64,000 nt of DNA from Vreelandella halophila (GCF_009856365.1 NZ_WMEX01000002.1:434001-498000); one strand, 5' to 3'; positions 10,295-19,745 are shown, counted from the stretch's first letter. The notes: generated by a model from the sequence alone, not told the origin. Numbers and translations: made by a program.

Positions 10295-11189
10295 GCGCCT
10301 CCTGGATACGCTGGAACAGATCCCCCTGGAAGGGCCGGCTCAGGGGATAGAAGTGGCCGGAGTGGGGGAGCATGGTGAGTTCGGCATCAGGGAGTGTGGC
10401 GGCCAGGTGCCGGGCGTAGGCCGGGGGCAGGAGCTGATCCTCGGCGCCCTGGTGGACCAGTGTTGGTGTCCGGATGGCCCCGAGCCGGAATCCCCAGTCG
10501 CCCATCTCCGTGAGCAGGTCCGTGGCAATGGCGTGGGCGCCTGAGTTGAGGCAGGCCAGCTGGCTGGCGCGGAAGCGCCGGATCTGGCCAGGATCTCCCA
10601 GGATGGCGTGGTCCGCGTCGCTGAACAGGCTGCGTGCCCGGGCCATGTAGAAATCAGGCCGCCGCTGGGCAATGGCGGTGATCAGCGCGACGGTCGCCCG
10701 GAACAGGGCGGGACTGATATCCGCAATGACAGGCCCGGGCCAGAGCGTGCGCAGCAACAGTCGCCGGGCACCGGCCATTTCCCGGAAATGGGTATAGCTG
10801 GAGAGCAGTATCGCGAGCCGTATCCGCCCGGGCAGTTCATGGGCGGCAGCCAGGGTGCGGGATCCGCCACTGGACCAGCCCATGTGGATGCAGCGATCGA
10901 TCCCCAGGTGATCCAGGAACAGGGCCAGGTCCCGGGGGTAGTCGAGCAGCGTCCGGTCCTGCTGGTAACTGGAGCCACGGATGCCGGGCCTGTCCAGCGC
11001 CAGTATCCGGAAACCGGCTATCCGTGCCTGTTCATGGAAGAACAGAGCCTCCAGCGCTGAGCCGGGCATGCCGTGCGCGTAGACCACGGGTATGCCGTCT
11101 TCCGCGCCCGTTTCCAGGCCCACCAGTTGCCGGTTATCCGGTGTCCGCAGGGTATGGACCTGTGTAGGTTCCTCTATGTCGATGCTCAT
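10269..11189 (-). CDS. Alpha/beta-fold hydrolase
   Basis: The 306-residue protein has the alpha/beta-hydrolase core: an oxyanion-hole HGMPGS at 39-44, the nucleophile elbow GWSSGGS with Ser106, an acidic residue in a late VHQGAEDQLLP segment, and the catalytic His in LPHSGHFYPLS near residue 280. There is no signal peptide, so it is cytoplasmic. Its ATG overlaps the stop of the upstream EamA transporter gene, suggesting co-transcription. Ester, lactone or epoxide substrates are all possible. The gene is convergent with the RND pump and shares 26 bp with it. Confidence 0.88.
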   Translation of the reverse strand: MSIDIEEPTQVHTLRTPDNRQLVGLETGAEDGIPVVYAHGMPGSALEALFFHEQARIAGFRILALDRPGIRGSSYQQDRTLLDYPRDLALFLDHLGIDRCIHMGWSSGGSRTLAAAHELPGRIRLAILLSSYTHFREMAGARRLLLRTLWPGPVIADISPALFRATVALITAIAQRRPDFYMARARSLFSDADHAILGDPGQIRRFRASQLACLNSGAHAIATDLLTEMGDWGFRLGAIRTPTLVHQGAEDQLLPPAYARHLAATLPDAELTMLPHSGHFYPLSRPFQGDLFQRIQEALSAPPAHR

Positions 11190-12055
11190 GCCGCAGCGTC
11201 CTTCAGGTCAGGGCGGAAGTACTGGTTGACCCAGAGCGAAATCCCGATCAGTCCCCCGCCGAGAGCCAGCGCGAGCAGGTCCGCATCCCGGTTCCAGATC
11301 AGCAGGTTCACCAGCAGTCCCGCGGGCACCAGGGCATTGTTCATGACTGCCAGGGTGCCCGCATCCACTTTCCGTGCCCCCTGGTTCCAGAAGAACAGGC
11401 CGGCCCCGGAGGCGGCGAAGCCCAGCCAGCCCAGAACCAGCCACTGCCAGGGCGTGGCGGGCAGCATGGTGCGGTCGCCGAATATGAGGAAGGACGGCAG
11501 CGCCACCAGTATGGCGCCCAGGAAGAAGTAGCCGAACAGCCGCCAGGCGGGCGCCGTCAGCGAATAGCGCTCATAGAGGCGCCGGTACCCGACCTGGCCG
11601 GCGGCAAAGGCGAGATTGGCGCCCTGCAGCATGACAAAGCCGGTGATGTAGGACTCACTGAGCCCATCGTAGCGGATGATCGCCGCCCCCAGCGTGGCCA
11701 GTGCGGCAGCCATAAGGGCCACCGGGGCAAACCGGCGGTGGAGGGCGTCATCCATAAGCGTGATGTAGATGGGCGTGAAGACCGTGAACAGCAACACCTC
11801 CGGCACCGTCAGGAAGGCGAATGAGCGGTACAGCAGCAGGTAGGTGATGCCGAACTGGCTGGCGCCGACCAGCATCATCCCCAGCCGGAAGCCGCCTGGA
11901 ACGCCGCGCCAGCGCAGAAGCGGCAGGAACACCAACGCGCCGCACAGCACACGGGTCAGCACGGCGAAGTCGTTGTCCACGTTCCCGGCGAGATAGACGC
12001 CGATCAGGCTGAAGGAAAAGGCCCAGAGGATGGTGACGAGAACAAGGATGATCAT
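11186..12055 (-). CDS. EamA/DMT-family inner-membrane transporter
   Basis: The 289-residue protein is almost entirely hydrophobic, with about ten predicted membrane helices arranged as two repeated halves, as in EamA (drug/metabolite transporter) proteins. The first helix contains ILWAFSFSLIGVYLAG and helix-end signatures such as AASGAGLFFWNQGARK occur in the second half. Such proteins export amino acids or other small metabolites. It lies 9 bp downstream of the flavoprotein gene and overlaps the hydrolase start by 4 bp, so the three probably form one minus-strand transcript. Confidence 0.88.
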   Translation of the reverse strand: MIILVLVTILWAFSFSLIGVYLAGNVDNDFAVLTRVLCGALVFLPLLRWRGVPGGFRLGMMLVGASQFGITYLLLYRSFAFLTVPEVLLFTVFTPIYITLMDDALHRRFAPVALMAAALATLGAAIIRYDGLSESYITGFVMLQGANLAFAAGQVGYRRLYERYSLTAPAWRLFGYFFLGAILVALPSFLIFGDRTMLPATPWQWLVLGWLGFAASGAGLFFWNQGARKVDAGTLAVMNNALVPAGLLVNLLIWNRDADLLALALGGGLIGISLWVNQYFRPDLKDAAA

Positions 12056-12064
12056 ACGCTGCTC

Positions 12065-13246
12065 CTAGACCGCCTGGCCGGCGGCGACGCCGGAGGCCCA
12101 GGCCCACTGGAAATTATGCCCGCCGAGGTGGCCGGTGACGTCCACCACCTCGCCGATGAAGAAAAGCCCGGGCTGGTCGTGGACTTCCATGGTTTTTGAG
12201 GACAGCGAGCGCGTATCCACGCCGCCCAGGGTAACCTCGGCGGTCCGGTAACCCTCGGTGCCCGCCGGCGTCAACTGCCAGCCATTGAGGGTCTGTGCCG
12301 CCTGCGTCAGGTCTGCCCTGCTGAAATGCTGGAGCGGTTCCCGCCAGCCCTGGAGTTCCGAGAAGGCCTGGGCAAAGCGCTTCGGAAGTTCCTCGCCGAG
12401 GGCCCGTGCAGCGCTGCGGTTCGGGTGCTTCTGGCGCTGTTCCGTCAGCCACTGGCTCGCATCCTGATCCGGCAGCAGGTCGATCCCCAGGGCATCACCG
12501 GGTTCCCAGAAGCTGGAGATCTGCAGCATGGCGGGGCCGCTCAGCCCTTTATGGGTCACCAGCATGGGTTCCCGGAATCGTTCGCCGTTGCACGAGACCG
12601 CCACCGGGCAGCTGATGCCCGCCAGTGGCGCCAGCTGCTCCCGGAGCTCCGGCGCCAGCGTAAAGGGCACCAGGCCGGCCCGGGTGGGTATGATATCGAG
12701 CCCGAACTGGCGGGCCAGCTCATAGCCGAAACCAGTGGCCCCCATGGTGGGGATGGAAAGGCCGCCGCAGGCAACCACCAGGGCTTCCGCGTGGAATTCG
12801 CCAGCGCTGGTCGCCAGTGTATAGCCGCTATCGGAGGTGGCGACCGTTGCCACCGTCGTGCGCGTCATGACATCGACGCCAGCCCACTCGGCCTCGGTCA
12901 TCAGAAGATCCACGATCTCGCGGCTTGAGTCCTGGCAGAACAGCTGCCCCGCCGCTTTTTCCTCGTGCTCGATGCCATGGCGTTCCACCAGCTCAAGGAA
13001 GTGTTCGGGGGTGTAGCGCTTGAGGGCGGAAATACAGAACCCCGGGTTGTCCGAGAGAAAGTTCGCCGGGGTGCTGTTGAGGTTGGTAAAATTGCAGCGC
13101 CCCCCACCGGACATCAGGATCTTGCGCCCGGGGCGGCGTGCGTGCTCGATCACCAGCACACGCCGGCCACGGTAGCCGGCAGTCGCGGCGCACATGAGCC
13201 CGGCGGCGCCGGCGCCGATGATGATGACGTCATAGGTGGTGGGCAT
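12065..13246 (-). CDS. BaiN/HI0933-family NAD(P)/FAD-dependent oxidoreductase
   Basis: The 393-residue protein begins at the ATG encoding MPTTYDVIIIGAGAAGLMCA, which places the dinucleotide-binding GxGxxG motif at residues 9-14; the open frame further upstream does not look coding. Other family landmarks are GRKILMSGGGRCNFTN near 45 and the C-terminal FAD-contact segment around GEVVDVTGHLGGHNFQWAWASG. This family (HI0933, YhiN, BaiN) is widespread and its physiological reaction is mostly unknown. It is divergent from the FabR-like regulator across an 82-bp gap that must hold both promoters. Confidence 0.9.
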   Translation of the reverse strand: MPTTYDVIIIGAGAAGLMCAATAGYRGRRVLVIEHARRPGRKILMSGGGRCNFTNLNSTPANFLSDNPGFCISALKRYTPEHFLELVERHGIEHEEKAAGQLFCQDSSREIVDLLMTEAEWAGVDVMTRTTVATVATSDSGYTLATSAGEFHAEALVVACGGLSIPTMGATGFGYELARQFGLDIIPTRAGLVPFTLAPELREQLAPLAGISCPVAVSCNGERFREPMLVTHKGLSGPAMLQISSFWEPGDALGIDLLPDQDASQWLTEQRQKHPNRSAARALGEELPKRFAQAFSELQGWREPLQHFSRADLTQAAQTLNGWQLTPAGTEGYRTAEVTLGGVDTRSLSSKTMEVHDQPGLFFIGEVVDVTGHLGGHNFQWAWASGVAAGQAV

Positions 13247-13328
13247 GATGGGGGTGGCCTGTCCGAATGTGCTGCTGAGCGCGTATTCTAAGGCCCGTGA
13301 ACCCGAGTGAACCAGTGGAAAGAGGCCG

Positions 13329-13970
13329 ATGATCGGACCTGGCACCCAGTCCATCCCGGAAGGGAAGATGAAACTGCTCCAGGCATCGCTGCGCCTGGTG
13401 ACCAGCAGTCGCAGCATCAGTTCGCTGGGTATCCGGGAGCTGGCCCGTGAAGCCGGCCTCAATCCCAACACCTTTTACCGTCACTTCTCGGATCTGGATG
13501 ATTTCGGCCTGTTCGTGCTCGAATGCATCGCCTCCGAGGTCAAGCGTCAGGTCCGGCGTCTGCGCACAGCGGCGGCGACCTCGGACCAGGCAGCCCACGA
13601 TTCGGTCTATTTCGTGTACGAGTACTTCCGCGTTAACCCGGCGGTGGTCATGGTCGCGGTGCGGGAACTTCACGGGCCCTCACTGGTGCTCAGGCAGGCC
13701 CTGGCGCGGCAGCTGGAGGAGGCCGCCAGCGAGATGGCCGATGACGTGACCGAGCGGGAGCTGGTCCCCCAGGTGGACCGGACCACGGTGCTGGACATTG
13801 CCCGGACCGTGGTCCGGTTCATGCTGTTCCGCGGTATGGATTACATTGAGTACCCGGAGCAGCAGAAAGCCATCCAGAAGGAGACGGAGCGCTTCCTGCG
13901 CCGCCAGTTCATGGGGGCCATGGCCGAGATCCTTTCCCCGGGTCTGGATGCCAGGCTGGCAGGCTCCTAG
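13329..13970 (+). CDS. TetR-family regulator resembling FabR
   Basis: The 213-residue protein has an N-terminal TetR helix-turn-helix (about residues 33-60; LGIRELAREAGLNPNTFYRHF) and an all-helical ligand domain. The closest resemblance I recognise is FabR/YijC, the repressor of unsaturated fatty acid synthesis: FYRHFSDLDDFGL, VRELHGPSLVLRQALARQLE and the overall length match that family. AGAGG lies just before ATG 13329. The in-frame ATG at 13368 would remove the helix that precedes the HTH in relatives, so I kept the upstream start. No fab or des gene is adjacent, so targets must lie elsewhere. Confidence 0.85.
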   Translation: MIGPGTQSIPEGKMKLLQASLRLVTSSRSISSLGIRELAREAGLNPNTFYRHFSDLDDFGLFVLECIASEVKRQVRRLRTAAATSDQAAHDSVYFVYEYFRVNPAVVMVAVRELHGPSLVLRQALARQLEEAASEMADDVTERELVPQVDRTTVLDIARTVVRFMLFRGMDYIEYPEQQKAIQKETERFLRRQFMGAMAEILSPGLDARLAGS

Positions 13971-13975
13971 AGCAC

Positions 13976-15844
13976 TCAGGCCGGCTGCCCGTCGCCGTCG
14001 ACAGTGACCCGGTTGCGTCCGGAATGCTTGGCGGCATATAGGGCCTGGTCCGCGTCCTCAAACAGGCGCTGCGTGATCTCAACCGTCTCGGGAATCCGGC
14101 CGCTGATGCCGATGCTTACCGTCAGGTGGATGGTCTCCCGGGAGACCTGGAAAGGCGTTTCGGCCACCCGCCGGCGGATCCGCTCGGCCACGCAGCGGGC
14201 CCCTTCAGCCGTGGTATCCGGGAGCACCACCACGAACTCCTCGCCACCATAGCGGGCGACAATGTCCTCGGGGCGTGTCACCAGGTTGGCAATGCATTCC
14301 GCCACCATCCGCAGGCAGTCGTCACCCACCAGGTGCCCGTAACGGTCGTTGAAGGCCTTGAAGTGGTCAATGTCCAGGACCATTACGGACAGCGGCTGGC
14401 GGTAACGGAATGCTTCCACGCAATAGTTCGGAAAAACCTCTTCGAAGTAGCCGCGGTTGCGCAGGCCGGTGAGGGCGTCCGTTGTGCTGAATTCCAGCAG
14501 CTTGGCATTGGCGGCTTCCAGGGCCTCGGTACGCTCGTGCACCCGATGCTCCAGGCGTGTATTGGCCTCTTCCTGGACCCGCAGTGTCTCCGCCTGCGCC
14601 ATTCGGGCATTGCGCTCTTCCCTCAGGGCCTGTTGCTGAGCCTCCAGCGCCGCTTTTTTCTCCTTGTTGAGGCGATCCGCAATGGCGAATGAGAGCACAA
14701 TGACTCCGAGGCCCGAGCCCACCTGGACCGCGTTCTGGGTGAACACGGTGTTGGGCAGCAGGGCGAATTTGCTCAGGGCCAGGATGATGCCGCCGGCAAG
14801 CATCGCGAACCAGGCAACCGTATAGTAACGCGCTGCCTGTACTCCTTTGAGGAGACGGACAATCCCCACAAGAAGCATCAGGCAGCAGGCCACGAAGGCC
14901 ACGCCGATGCTCGGCAGTACAATGGTGCTGAAGGGCACGAAGAGGGCCACCAGGATGATGAGCAGGGCGGCAGCGATCAGGTTTGAGGTAGCCCGCAGCA
15001 GGAAGGGATGGTTGTCGCTGTTGATGGACAGGAAGCGGATGGTGAACAGGGCACCGAAGACCACCACGCTCATCAGGAAGATCATCATCAGCTGGTTGTT
15101 CCACCAGGTCGCGCCGGGCCAGAGGAACTGGTAGGCGAGGCCGCCAAGCGTGGCGAGGAACAGTGGCATGGCGGAGATGTAACCGATGTAGTAGAGGAAG
15201 GCCCGTTCGCGCACCGCGATGTAGACGAAGATGTGATAGAAGATCATGGCCACGGCAATGCCGAAATAGATGCCCTGGAACAGCAGGTCGGACTGTTCAT
15301 AGACCAGAAACGCTTCCGATTCCCAGAGGGTCAGCGGCACCTGCATGGAGCTGCCCGTCTCCACGCGCATGAGCACCGTCAGTGTTTCCCCGGGTGCGAG
15401 TTGCAGCGGAATCACGAAATTACGGTGTTCCAGCGGGCGCTGCCCGAAAGGCAGCTGATTGCCCATGGTCTGTGTCTGGACCGTCTCGCCACCACTGAGT
15501 ACATGCAGGTCAATGTGGTGCAGTGCGGGGTAACCGATTTCCAGATAGGGACTGAGCGGGGCGTCCGTGGGGTTGTGGATCCGGGTCCGGAACCAGTAGG
15601 GCTCATCCACATAGCCGTGGCTGATGGACGGCGGCTCTTCCGGGGTCCAGGCTTCACGCGGCAGGCTGCGGACGTCACCGAGGCTGGCGTCGCCACTGGT
15701 GTCGACCCACGACTGGGTATGGCCCTCAAGTGGGAGGTTCCGTTCGTTCCCGGACCACTGGGCAGTCTCTGCGGACGCGGGGCTTGCCAGCAGCAGGAGT
15801 CCGTAGAGTAGCAACCGAATCAGTATGCGGCTCATTATCAGCAT
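13976..15844 (-). CDS. 7TM-DISM sensor diguanylate cyclase (GGDEF)
   Basis: The 622-residue membrane enzyme should make c-di-GMP from two GTP. It has a signal peptide (LLLYGLLLLASPASA), a periplasmic 7TMR-DISM extracellular domain to about residue 165, seven membrane helices (about 180-385), a coiled coil rich in Glu, Ala and Gln (about 390-450) and a C-terminal GGDEF domain. The active site reads GGEEF at 533-537, and the product-inhibition I-site RPED sits exactly five residues before it, so both catalysis and feedback control look intact. ATG 15844 is used; ATG 15835 (three residues shorter) is equally possible. It ends 5 bp from the convergent regulator gene. Confidence 0.92.
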   Translation of the reverse strand: MLIMSRILIRLLLYGLLLLASPASAETAQWSGNERNLPLEGHTQSWVDTSGDASLGDVRSLPREAWTPEEPPSISHGYVDEPYWFRTRIHNPTDAPLSPYLEIGYPALHHIDLHVLSGGETVQTQTMGNQLPFGQRPLEHRNFVIPLQLAPGETLTVLMRVETGSSMQVPLTLWESEAFLVYEQSDLLFQGIYFGIAVAMIFYHIFVYIAVRERAFLYYIGYISAMPLFLATLGGLAYQFLWPGATWWNNQLMMIFLMSVVVFGALFTIRFLSINSDNHPFLLRATSNLIAAALLIILVALFVPFSTIVLPSIGVAFVACCLMLLVGIVRLLKGVQAARYYTVAWFAMLAGGIILALSKFALLPNTVFTQNAVQVGSGLGVIVLSFAIADRLNKEKKAALEAQQQALREERNARMAQAETLRVQEEANTRLEHRVHERTEALEAANAKLLEFSTTDALTGLRNRGYFEEVFPNYCVEAFRYRQPLSVMVLDIDHFKAFNDRYGHLVGDDCLRMVAECIANLVTRPEDIVARYGGEEFVVVLPDTTAEGARCVAERIRRRVAETPFQVSRETIHLTVSIGISGRIPETVEITQRLFEDADQALYAAKHSGRNRVTVDGDGQPA

Positions 15845-15896
15845 CCCTTTTCCGCTCAGTGTAGTGGCGGCCCCGGGATGCCGTGTTGCTCTCTGG

Positions 15897-16772
15897 TTAC
15901 CGACCGTAACCCACGAAGTCCGCCAGGTAATCAATGCCGGCGTCGGCCTGGCGGTACACCAGATACAGTGTCTTGTGGACCCCTTCCTCACCCAGGCGCC
16001 GGGTAGCGATGGGGTGGCTGTCGCGATAGCGTTCAGCCAGCCAGTCCGGCAGGGTACAGACCCCCCGGTTGGCCGCCACCAGCTGGAGCATGATCTCCAT
16101 GGCTTCCACTTCCTGCTGGTGAAGCGGTTCCAGCCCGGCCGGTGAGAGGAAGTGAGTGAACACATCCAGCCGTTCCCGGGCCACCGGGAAGTGGATCAGT
16201 CGTGTCTGGCTGAGGCGCTCCGGCGTGACGGCACCGCCGCCGGCAAGGGCGTGTTCCTGCGCGGCCACGAGCATGAGCTCGTAGTCAAAGACCGGTGTGT
16301 GGCAGAGGTCACTGCTGAACACGGGATCGCTGGTGATGAGGATATCGATCCGGTGCTGGGTCAGGGCTTCGAGGCCGTTGAAGCGGAACTTCTGGATCAC
16401 GTCCAGATCCACGTCCGGCCAGCGCCGCAGGTAGGGCTGGACAACCGTCAGCAGCCATTCGTAGCAGGGATGGCATTCCATGCCGATCCGCAGGCGGCCG
16501 CGCCGCCCTTCACCGAAGGCGCGCAGGGTCGCATCCGCCTCCTGCAGACGCGGCAGCAGCTGCTGGCCCAGTTCCAGCAGGTAGCTGCCGGCCTGCGTCA
16601 GCTGCAGGCGCCGGCCCTGCTTGGACCACAGCCGGGCCCCGCTCTGCTCCTCCAGCTTATGCATGGAATGGGAGAGGGCCGACTGGGTCAGGCAGAGGTG
16701 ACTGGCGGCTTCGCCAAGGGTGCCCTTTTCGTGCAGGGCCATGAGGATTTCAAGATGGTGCCGCTGAATCAT
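15897..16772 (-). CDS. metR: LysR-family regulator, MetR-like
   Basis: The 291-residue protein has an N-terminal winged helix (TLGEAASHLCLTQSALSHSM) and a LysR substrate domain. Segments such as RLRIGMECHPCYEWL, ILITSDPVFSS and FDYELMLVAAQEHAL match MetR, the homocysteine-responsive activator of methionine genes. In enteric bacteria metR is divergent from metE. Here the gene upstream is pldA, on the same strand, and no metE or metH is nearby. The window does hold metX-metW and many cobalamin genes, which feed methionine synthase. I see no clean TGAA-N5-TTCA site in the upstream region. Confidence 0.85.
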   Translation of the reverse strand: MIQRHHLEILMALHEKGTLGEAASHLCLTQSALSHSMHKLEEQSGARLWSKQGRRLQLTQAGSYLLELGQQLLPRLQEADATLRAFGEGRRGRLRIGMECHPCYEWLLTVVQPYLRRWPDVDLDVIQKFRFNGLEALTQHRIDILITSDPVFSSDLCHTPVFDYELMLVAAQEHALAGGGAVTPERLSQTRLIHFPVARERLDVFTHFLSPAGLEPLHQQEVEAMEIMLQLVAANRGVCTLPDWLAERYRDSHPIATRRLGEEGVHKTLYLVYRQADAGIDYLADFVGYGR

Positions 16773-16985
16773 GAGCAGAACTCACGGATCGAATAGAAAT
16801 AATCATTTTCCATCATCGATTGCCGTGAGTAAAGTGTAACCAGCATCAAGGCGCGGGTTCAGGGAAGAGCGGGTTTGCCCGTGCATTGTGATGCAGCCGG
16901 TTACCGGTCAGGCTCCTCGGCTGGCCGGCAGCCCCTTCCATGGGCAGGCGTCCGCCTGCCCATTCCTTTCCGATTCCGCTGTTGC
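16773..16985. other. 213-bp gap between metR and pldA; no gene seen
   Basis: There is no convincing coding sequence here. The part next to metR is AT-richer (around 16790-16820) and should carry the metR promoter. The part next to pldA carries a perfect 10-bp hairpin, listed separately. Confidence 0.6.
16940..16963 (-). terminator. Hairpin downstream of pldA, possible terminator
   Basis: ATGGGCAGGC and GCCTGCCCAT pair perfectly over 10 bp around the loop GTCC, 22 bp past the pldA stop codon. No good T-run follows on the minus strand, so it may be a weak or Rho-assisted terminator, or simply an RNA-stabilising hairpin. Confidence 0.5.
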
Positions 16986-17891
16986 TCAGAGCCAGTCGTT
17001 CAGGGAGACGCCCAGCCCGATGCGGTGGGTGCGTTCGTTGTAGTCGATGAGGGACTCACCGTAGCCGTTGTAGTACTGGATGTGGGCCTTGATGGACTCG
17101 CTTACCGGGAAGGACCAGTTGATCTCGACGGAGGTCCGGTTGTTTTCATCCCTCAGATTATTCATCAGCGAGATGCCGAGTGCGTGGGTTCCCGTGGGGT
17201 TGTAGACCGCGTTGAGCTCGCCATATCCGAGATACCGCTCAATGTCCGGGTTATCGTCTTCTGCCCTTGAGGGCTTGAGCCGGTACCAGGGCTCCAGGGC
17301 GATCGTCCAGTTGTCGGTTCTGTAGACCATGCCCGCCTTCACGCGGTTCCAGCTGCGCGAAAAAGGCTCTTCACGGCCATTCGATTCATGATTGAGACCG
17401 ATGATGAGCGTTTCGAGTTCGCCCGGGCCAATCTCCCACCCCAGGTTATGGGTCATGAAGATTTCGGGTTCGAAGTTGATCTCGCGGAACGGCGAGGATT
17501 CCTCGGTGTTGTACAGCTGCCAGAACGCCAGCTGGGTGTAGCCGAACCACAGCCGGTTGGGGCCTTCAAACACACCGGTCAGCAGGGGCAGGCGGAAGCT
17601 GAGCTGGAACTTGACCTCCTCCTTTTCCACCTGCTCGCCATGGGGTTGCGGCGTATAGGTGGGGGTGGTGGGTATCTGGTTGGGCGATCCCGTCCGCGTG
17701 GCCGGCAGCAGGTAGTTACGCCGGTGCGGCTGGAGGATGCTTGACTCGCCGAGCATGCGCTCCCGGGGGTGCGGTTCGGAGGTTGCCTCCGCTTCGCTGT
17801 CGGTGTCCTCATGAGGGTGTGCCGGGCTGGGGACCGTGTAGAGCCCGATCAGGAAGGTCATCAGCAGTGTCAGGTGGTGTAGTCGCTTCAT
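16986..17891 (-). CDS. pldA: Outer-membrane phospholipase A
   Basis: The 301-residue protein hydrolyses phospholipids that reach the outer leaflet of the outer membrane. A signal peptide ends near PSPA/H (residues 1-24). A variable His/Glu-rich linker follows, then a beta-barrel. The active-site motif LNHESNGREEPFSRSWNR gives catalytic His168 and Ser170 with Asn182. This is the same spacing as His142, Ser144 and Asn156 in the E. coli enzyme. The protein ends in a hydrophobic strand (LGVSLNDWL). Length is typical. Confidence 0.92.
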   Translation of the reverse strand: MKRLHHLTLLMTFLIGLYTVPSPAHPHEDTDSEAEATSEPHPRERMLGESSILQPHRRNYLLPATRTGSPNQIPTTPTYTPQPHGEQVEKEEVKFQLSFRLPLLTGVFEGPNRLWFGYTQLAFWQLYNTEESSPFREINFEPEIFMTHNLGWEIGPGELETLIIGLNHESNGREEPFSRSWNRVKAGMVYRTDNWTIALEPWYRLKPSRAEDDNPDIERYLGYGELNAVYNPTGTHALGISLMNNLRDENNRTSVEINWSFPVSESIKAHIQYYNGYGESLIDYNERTHRIGLGVSLNDWL

Positions 17892-17923
17892 AGTCGGAGT
17901 TTACGCCAGGCATGGGTCGCACA

Positions 17924-17951
17924 CAAAAACGCCGGGCACTGGGCCCGGCGT
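17924..17951 (-). terminator. Rho-independent terminator after acyl-CoA dehydrogenase gene
   Basis: Read on the minus strand, ACGCCGGGC pairs with GCCCGGCGT over 9 bp around a 5-nt loop and is followed by TTTTT. It begins 18 bp past the dehydrogenase stop, between that gene and the downstream pldA start, so pldA must have its own promoter or depend on read-through. Confidence 0.88.
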
Positions 17952-17969
17952 CGGGTGCGGCGTGATGGC

Positions 17970-19745
17970 TTACAGGGCCCACTGGTCGTCATCGAGGGCC
18001 ATAAGACTCTCCTTGCCGTCCACGATGTCCGCGAGCAGGGCATCCTTCTCCGGAAGAAGCTTGTCGAAGAAGAAACGCGCTGAGACCTGTTTGGCCTCAT
18101 TGAAGGCCTGGTTGCCCTCGCCACTGGCGATAGCCTGCCGGGCAGCCTCAGCCATGCGCACCCACATGAAGGCGATGACGGTAAGCCCCGTGAGTCGCAG
18201 GAAGGGCGTGGCCGCGGCACCAGCCTGCTCCGGGTCCTGCCGTGCGTTGGTGTTCAGCCAGTTGACGGCTTCCTCGAGGGTTGCCAGTGCGGCTTTCAGC
18301 TGGTCCCGGTGAGCGCAGTCGGGATGCTGTTTCAGGTAGTCGGTCATGTCTGCGAACAGGCTCTGCACCAGGCGGCCCTTGTGCAGGCTGAGCTTGCGTC
18401 CGACCAGGTCCATGGCCTGGATGCCATTGGTGCCTTCATAGATGCGCGCGATGCGACCGTCGCGCACGTACTGCTCAATGGGCCAGTCCTGGGTGAAGCC
18501 GGAACCGCCGAGGACCTGCAGGCCGGTGTTGGCGTTGGCGTAGCCCTCGTCCGTAAGGAAGGCTTTTACCACAGGGGTCATGATCTGGACGATGTCGTCC
18601 GCCGTCTGGCGGGTCTCCGCGTCCGGGTGGGCCTTGGAAAGGTCCAGCTGATGCCCGGCGTACAGGGCCATGGCGCGCATGCCTTCGTTAAGCACTTTCT
18701 GGCGCATCAGCATGCGGCGCACGTCCGGGTGGACAATGACCGGGTCTGCAGGGCCCTCCGGGTTTTTCGGGCCGGCCAGGGAGCGGCTCTGCAGGCGCTC
18801 CTTCGCGAACCCGAGGCTCACCTGGTAGGCGGATTCGGCCAGGCCAAGCCCCTGCATGCCTACCATCAGCCGGGCTTCGTTCATCATGGTGAACATCTGG
18901 CGCATGCCGTCATGGGGTTCACCCACCAGCCAGCCCCTGGCTTCGTCCATGTTCATGACACAGGTGGCAGAGCCCTTGATCCCCATCTTGTGCTCCAGAC
19001 CACCACAGAAGATGCTGTTGCGCTCACCGGTTTCGGGGATGACCTTGGGCACCACGAACAGAGAGATGCCCTTGGTGCCCTTGGGCGCGTCTGGCAGCTT
19101 GGCCAGCACCAGGTGCACGATGTTGTCTGTCAGGTCGTGCTCACCGCCGGTGATCCAGATCTTGGTGCCGCTGACCCGATAGCTGCCGTCGGCATCCGGT
19201 TGGGCCTTGGTGCGGATCAGGCCCAGGTCGGTGCCGCACTGGGGTTCGGTCAGGCACATGGTGCCGGTCCATTCGCCGGAGATCAGTTTCTCCAGGTAGG
19301 TGTCCTTCAGTTCCCGGGAGCCGTGCTCGTGCAGGGTGCTGATGGCGCCGTGGGTCAGCCCCGGGTACATGCCCAGCGACAGGTTGGTGGCGCACACCAT
19401 CTCATCGATAATGAACTTGAGGATGTGCGGCAGGCCCTGGCCGCCGTACTCGACTGGCGCGTCCAGCGAGGTCCAGCCGCCTTCGGAGAACTGGCGGTAG
19501 GCCTCCTGGAAACCAGAAGGCGTTGTGACGCTGGCATCGTCCGGATTGAACTGGCAGCCCTCACGGTCACCCGGCACATTGGTGGGTTCCATGATGTCCC
19601 GCATGAAACGCCCGCCTTCCTCAAGGATGGCGTTGATCAGATCCGGAGTGGCCTCGGCGTAGGGCTCAAGTTCGCACAGGCGATCGGCGCCGAGTACGTT
19701 GTAAAGGAGGAAGCGGTAATCGGTAACCGGTGCATCGTAGGCCAT
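17970..19745 (-). CDS. Acyl-CoA dehydrogenase (C-terminal extended type)
   Basis: The 591-residue flavoenzyme oxidises an acyl-CoA at the alpha-beta bond, passing electrons to ETF. It shows the FAD and substrate motifs CLTEPQCGTDLGLIRTKA and WITGGEHD, and the catalytic-base segment RIARIYEGTNGIQAMDL. It is about 200 residues longer than medium-chain enzymes. The extra N-terminal helical segment and the C-terminal domain (about 480-591) fit the larger subfamily often annotated as acyl-CoA_dh_C-containing. Substrate chain length cannot be assigned. A strong terminator follows. It lies downstream of the sigma/anti-sigma operon but is separated by 80 bp. Confidence 0.92.
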   Translation of the reverse strand: MAYDAPVTDYRFLLYNVLGADRLCELEPYAEATPDLINAILEEGGRFMRDIMEPTNVPGDREGCQFNPDDASVTTPSGFQEAYRQFSEGGWTSLDAPVEYGGQGLPHILKFIIDEMVCATNLSLGMYPGLTHGAISTLHEHGSRELKDTYLEKLISGEWTGTMCLTEPQCGTDLGLIRTKAQPDADGSYRVSGTKIWITGGEHDLTDNIVHLVLAKLPDAPKGTKGISLFVVPKVIPETGERNSIFCGGLEHKMGIKGSATCVMNMDEARGWLVGEPHDGMRQMFTMMNEARLMVGMQGLGLAESAYQVSLGFAKERLQSRSLAGPKNPEGPADPVIVHPDVRRMLMRQKVLNEGMRAMALYAGHQLDLSKAHPDAETRQTADDIVQIMTPVVKAFLTDEGYANANTGLQVLGGSGFTQDWPIEQYVRDGRIARIYEGTNGIQAMDLVGRKLSLHKGRLVQSLFADMTDYLKQHPDCAHRDQLKAALATLEEAVNWLNTNARQDPEQAGAAATPFLRLTGLTVIAFMWVRMAEAARQAIASGEGNQAFNEAKQVSARFFFDKLLPEKDALLADIVDGKESLMALDDDQWAL

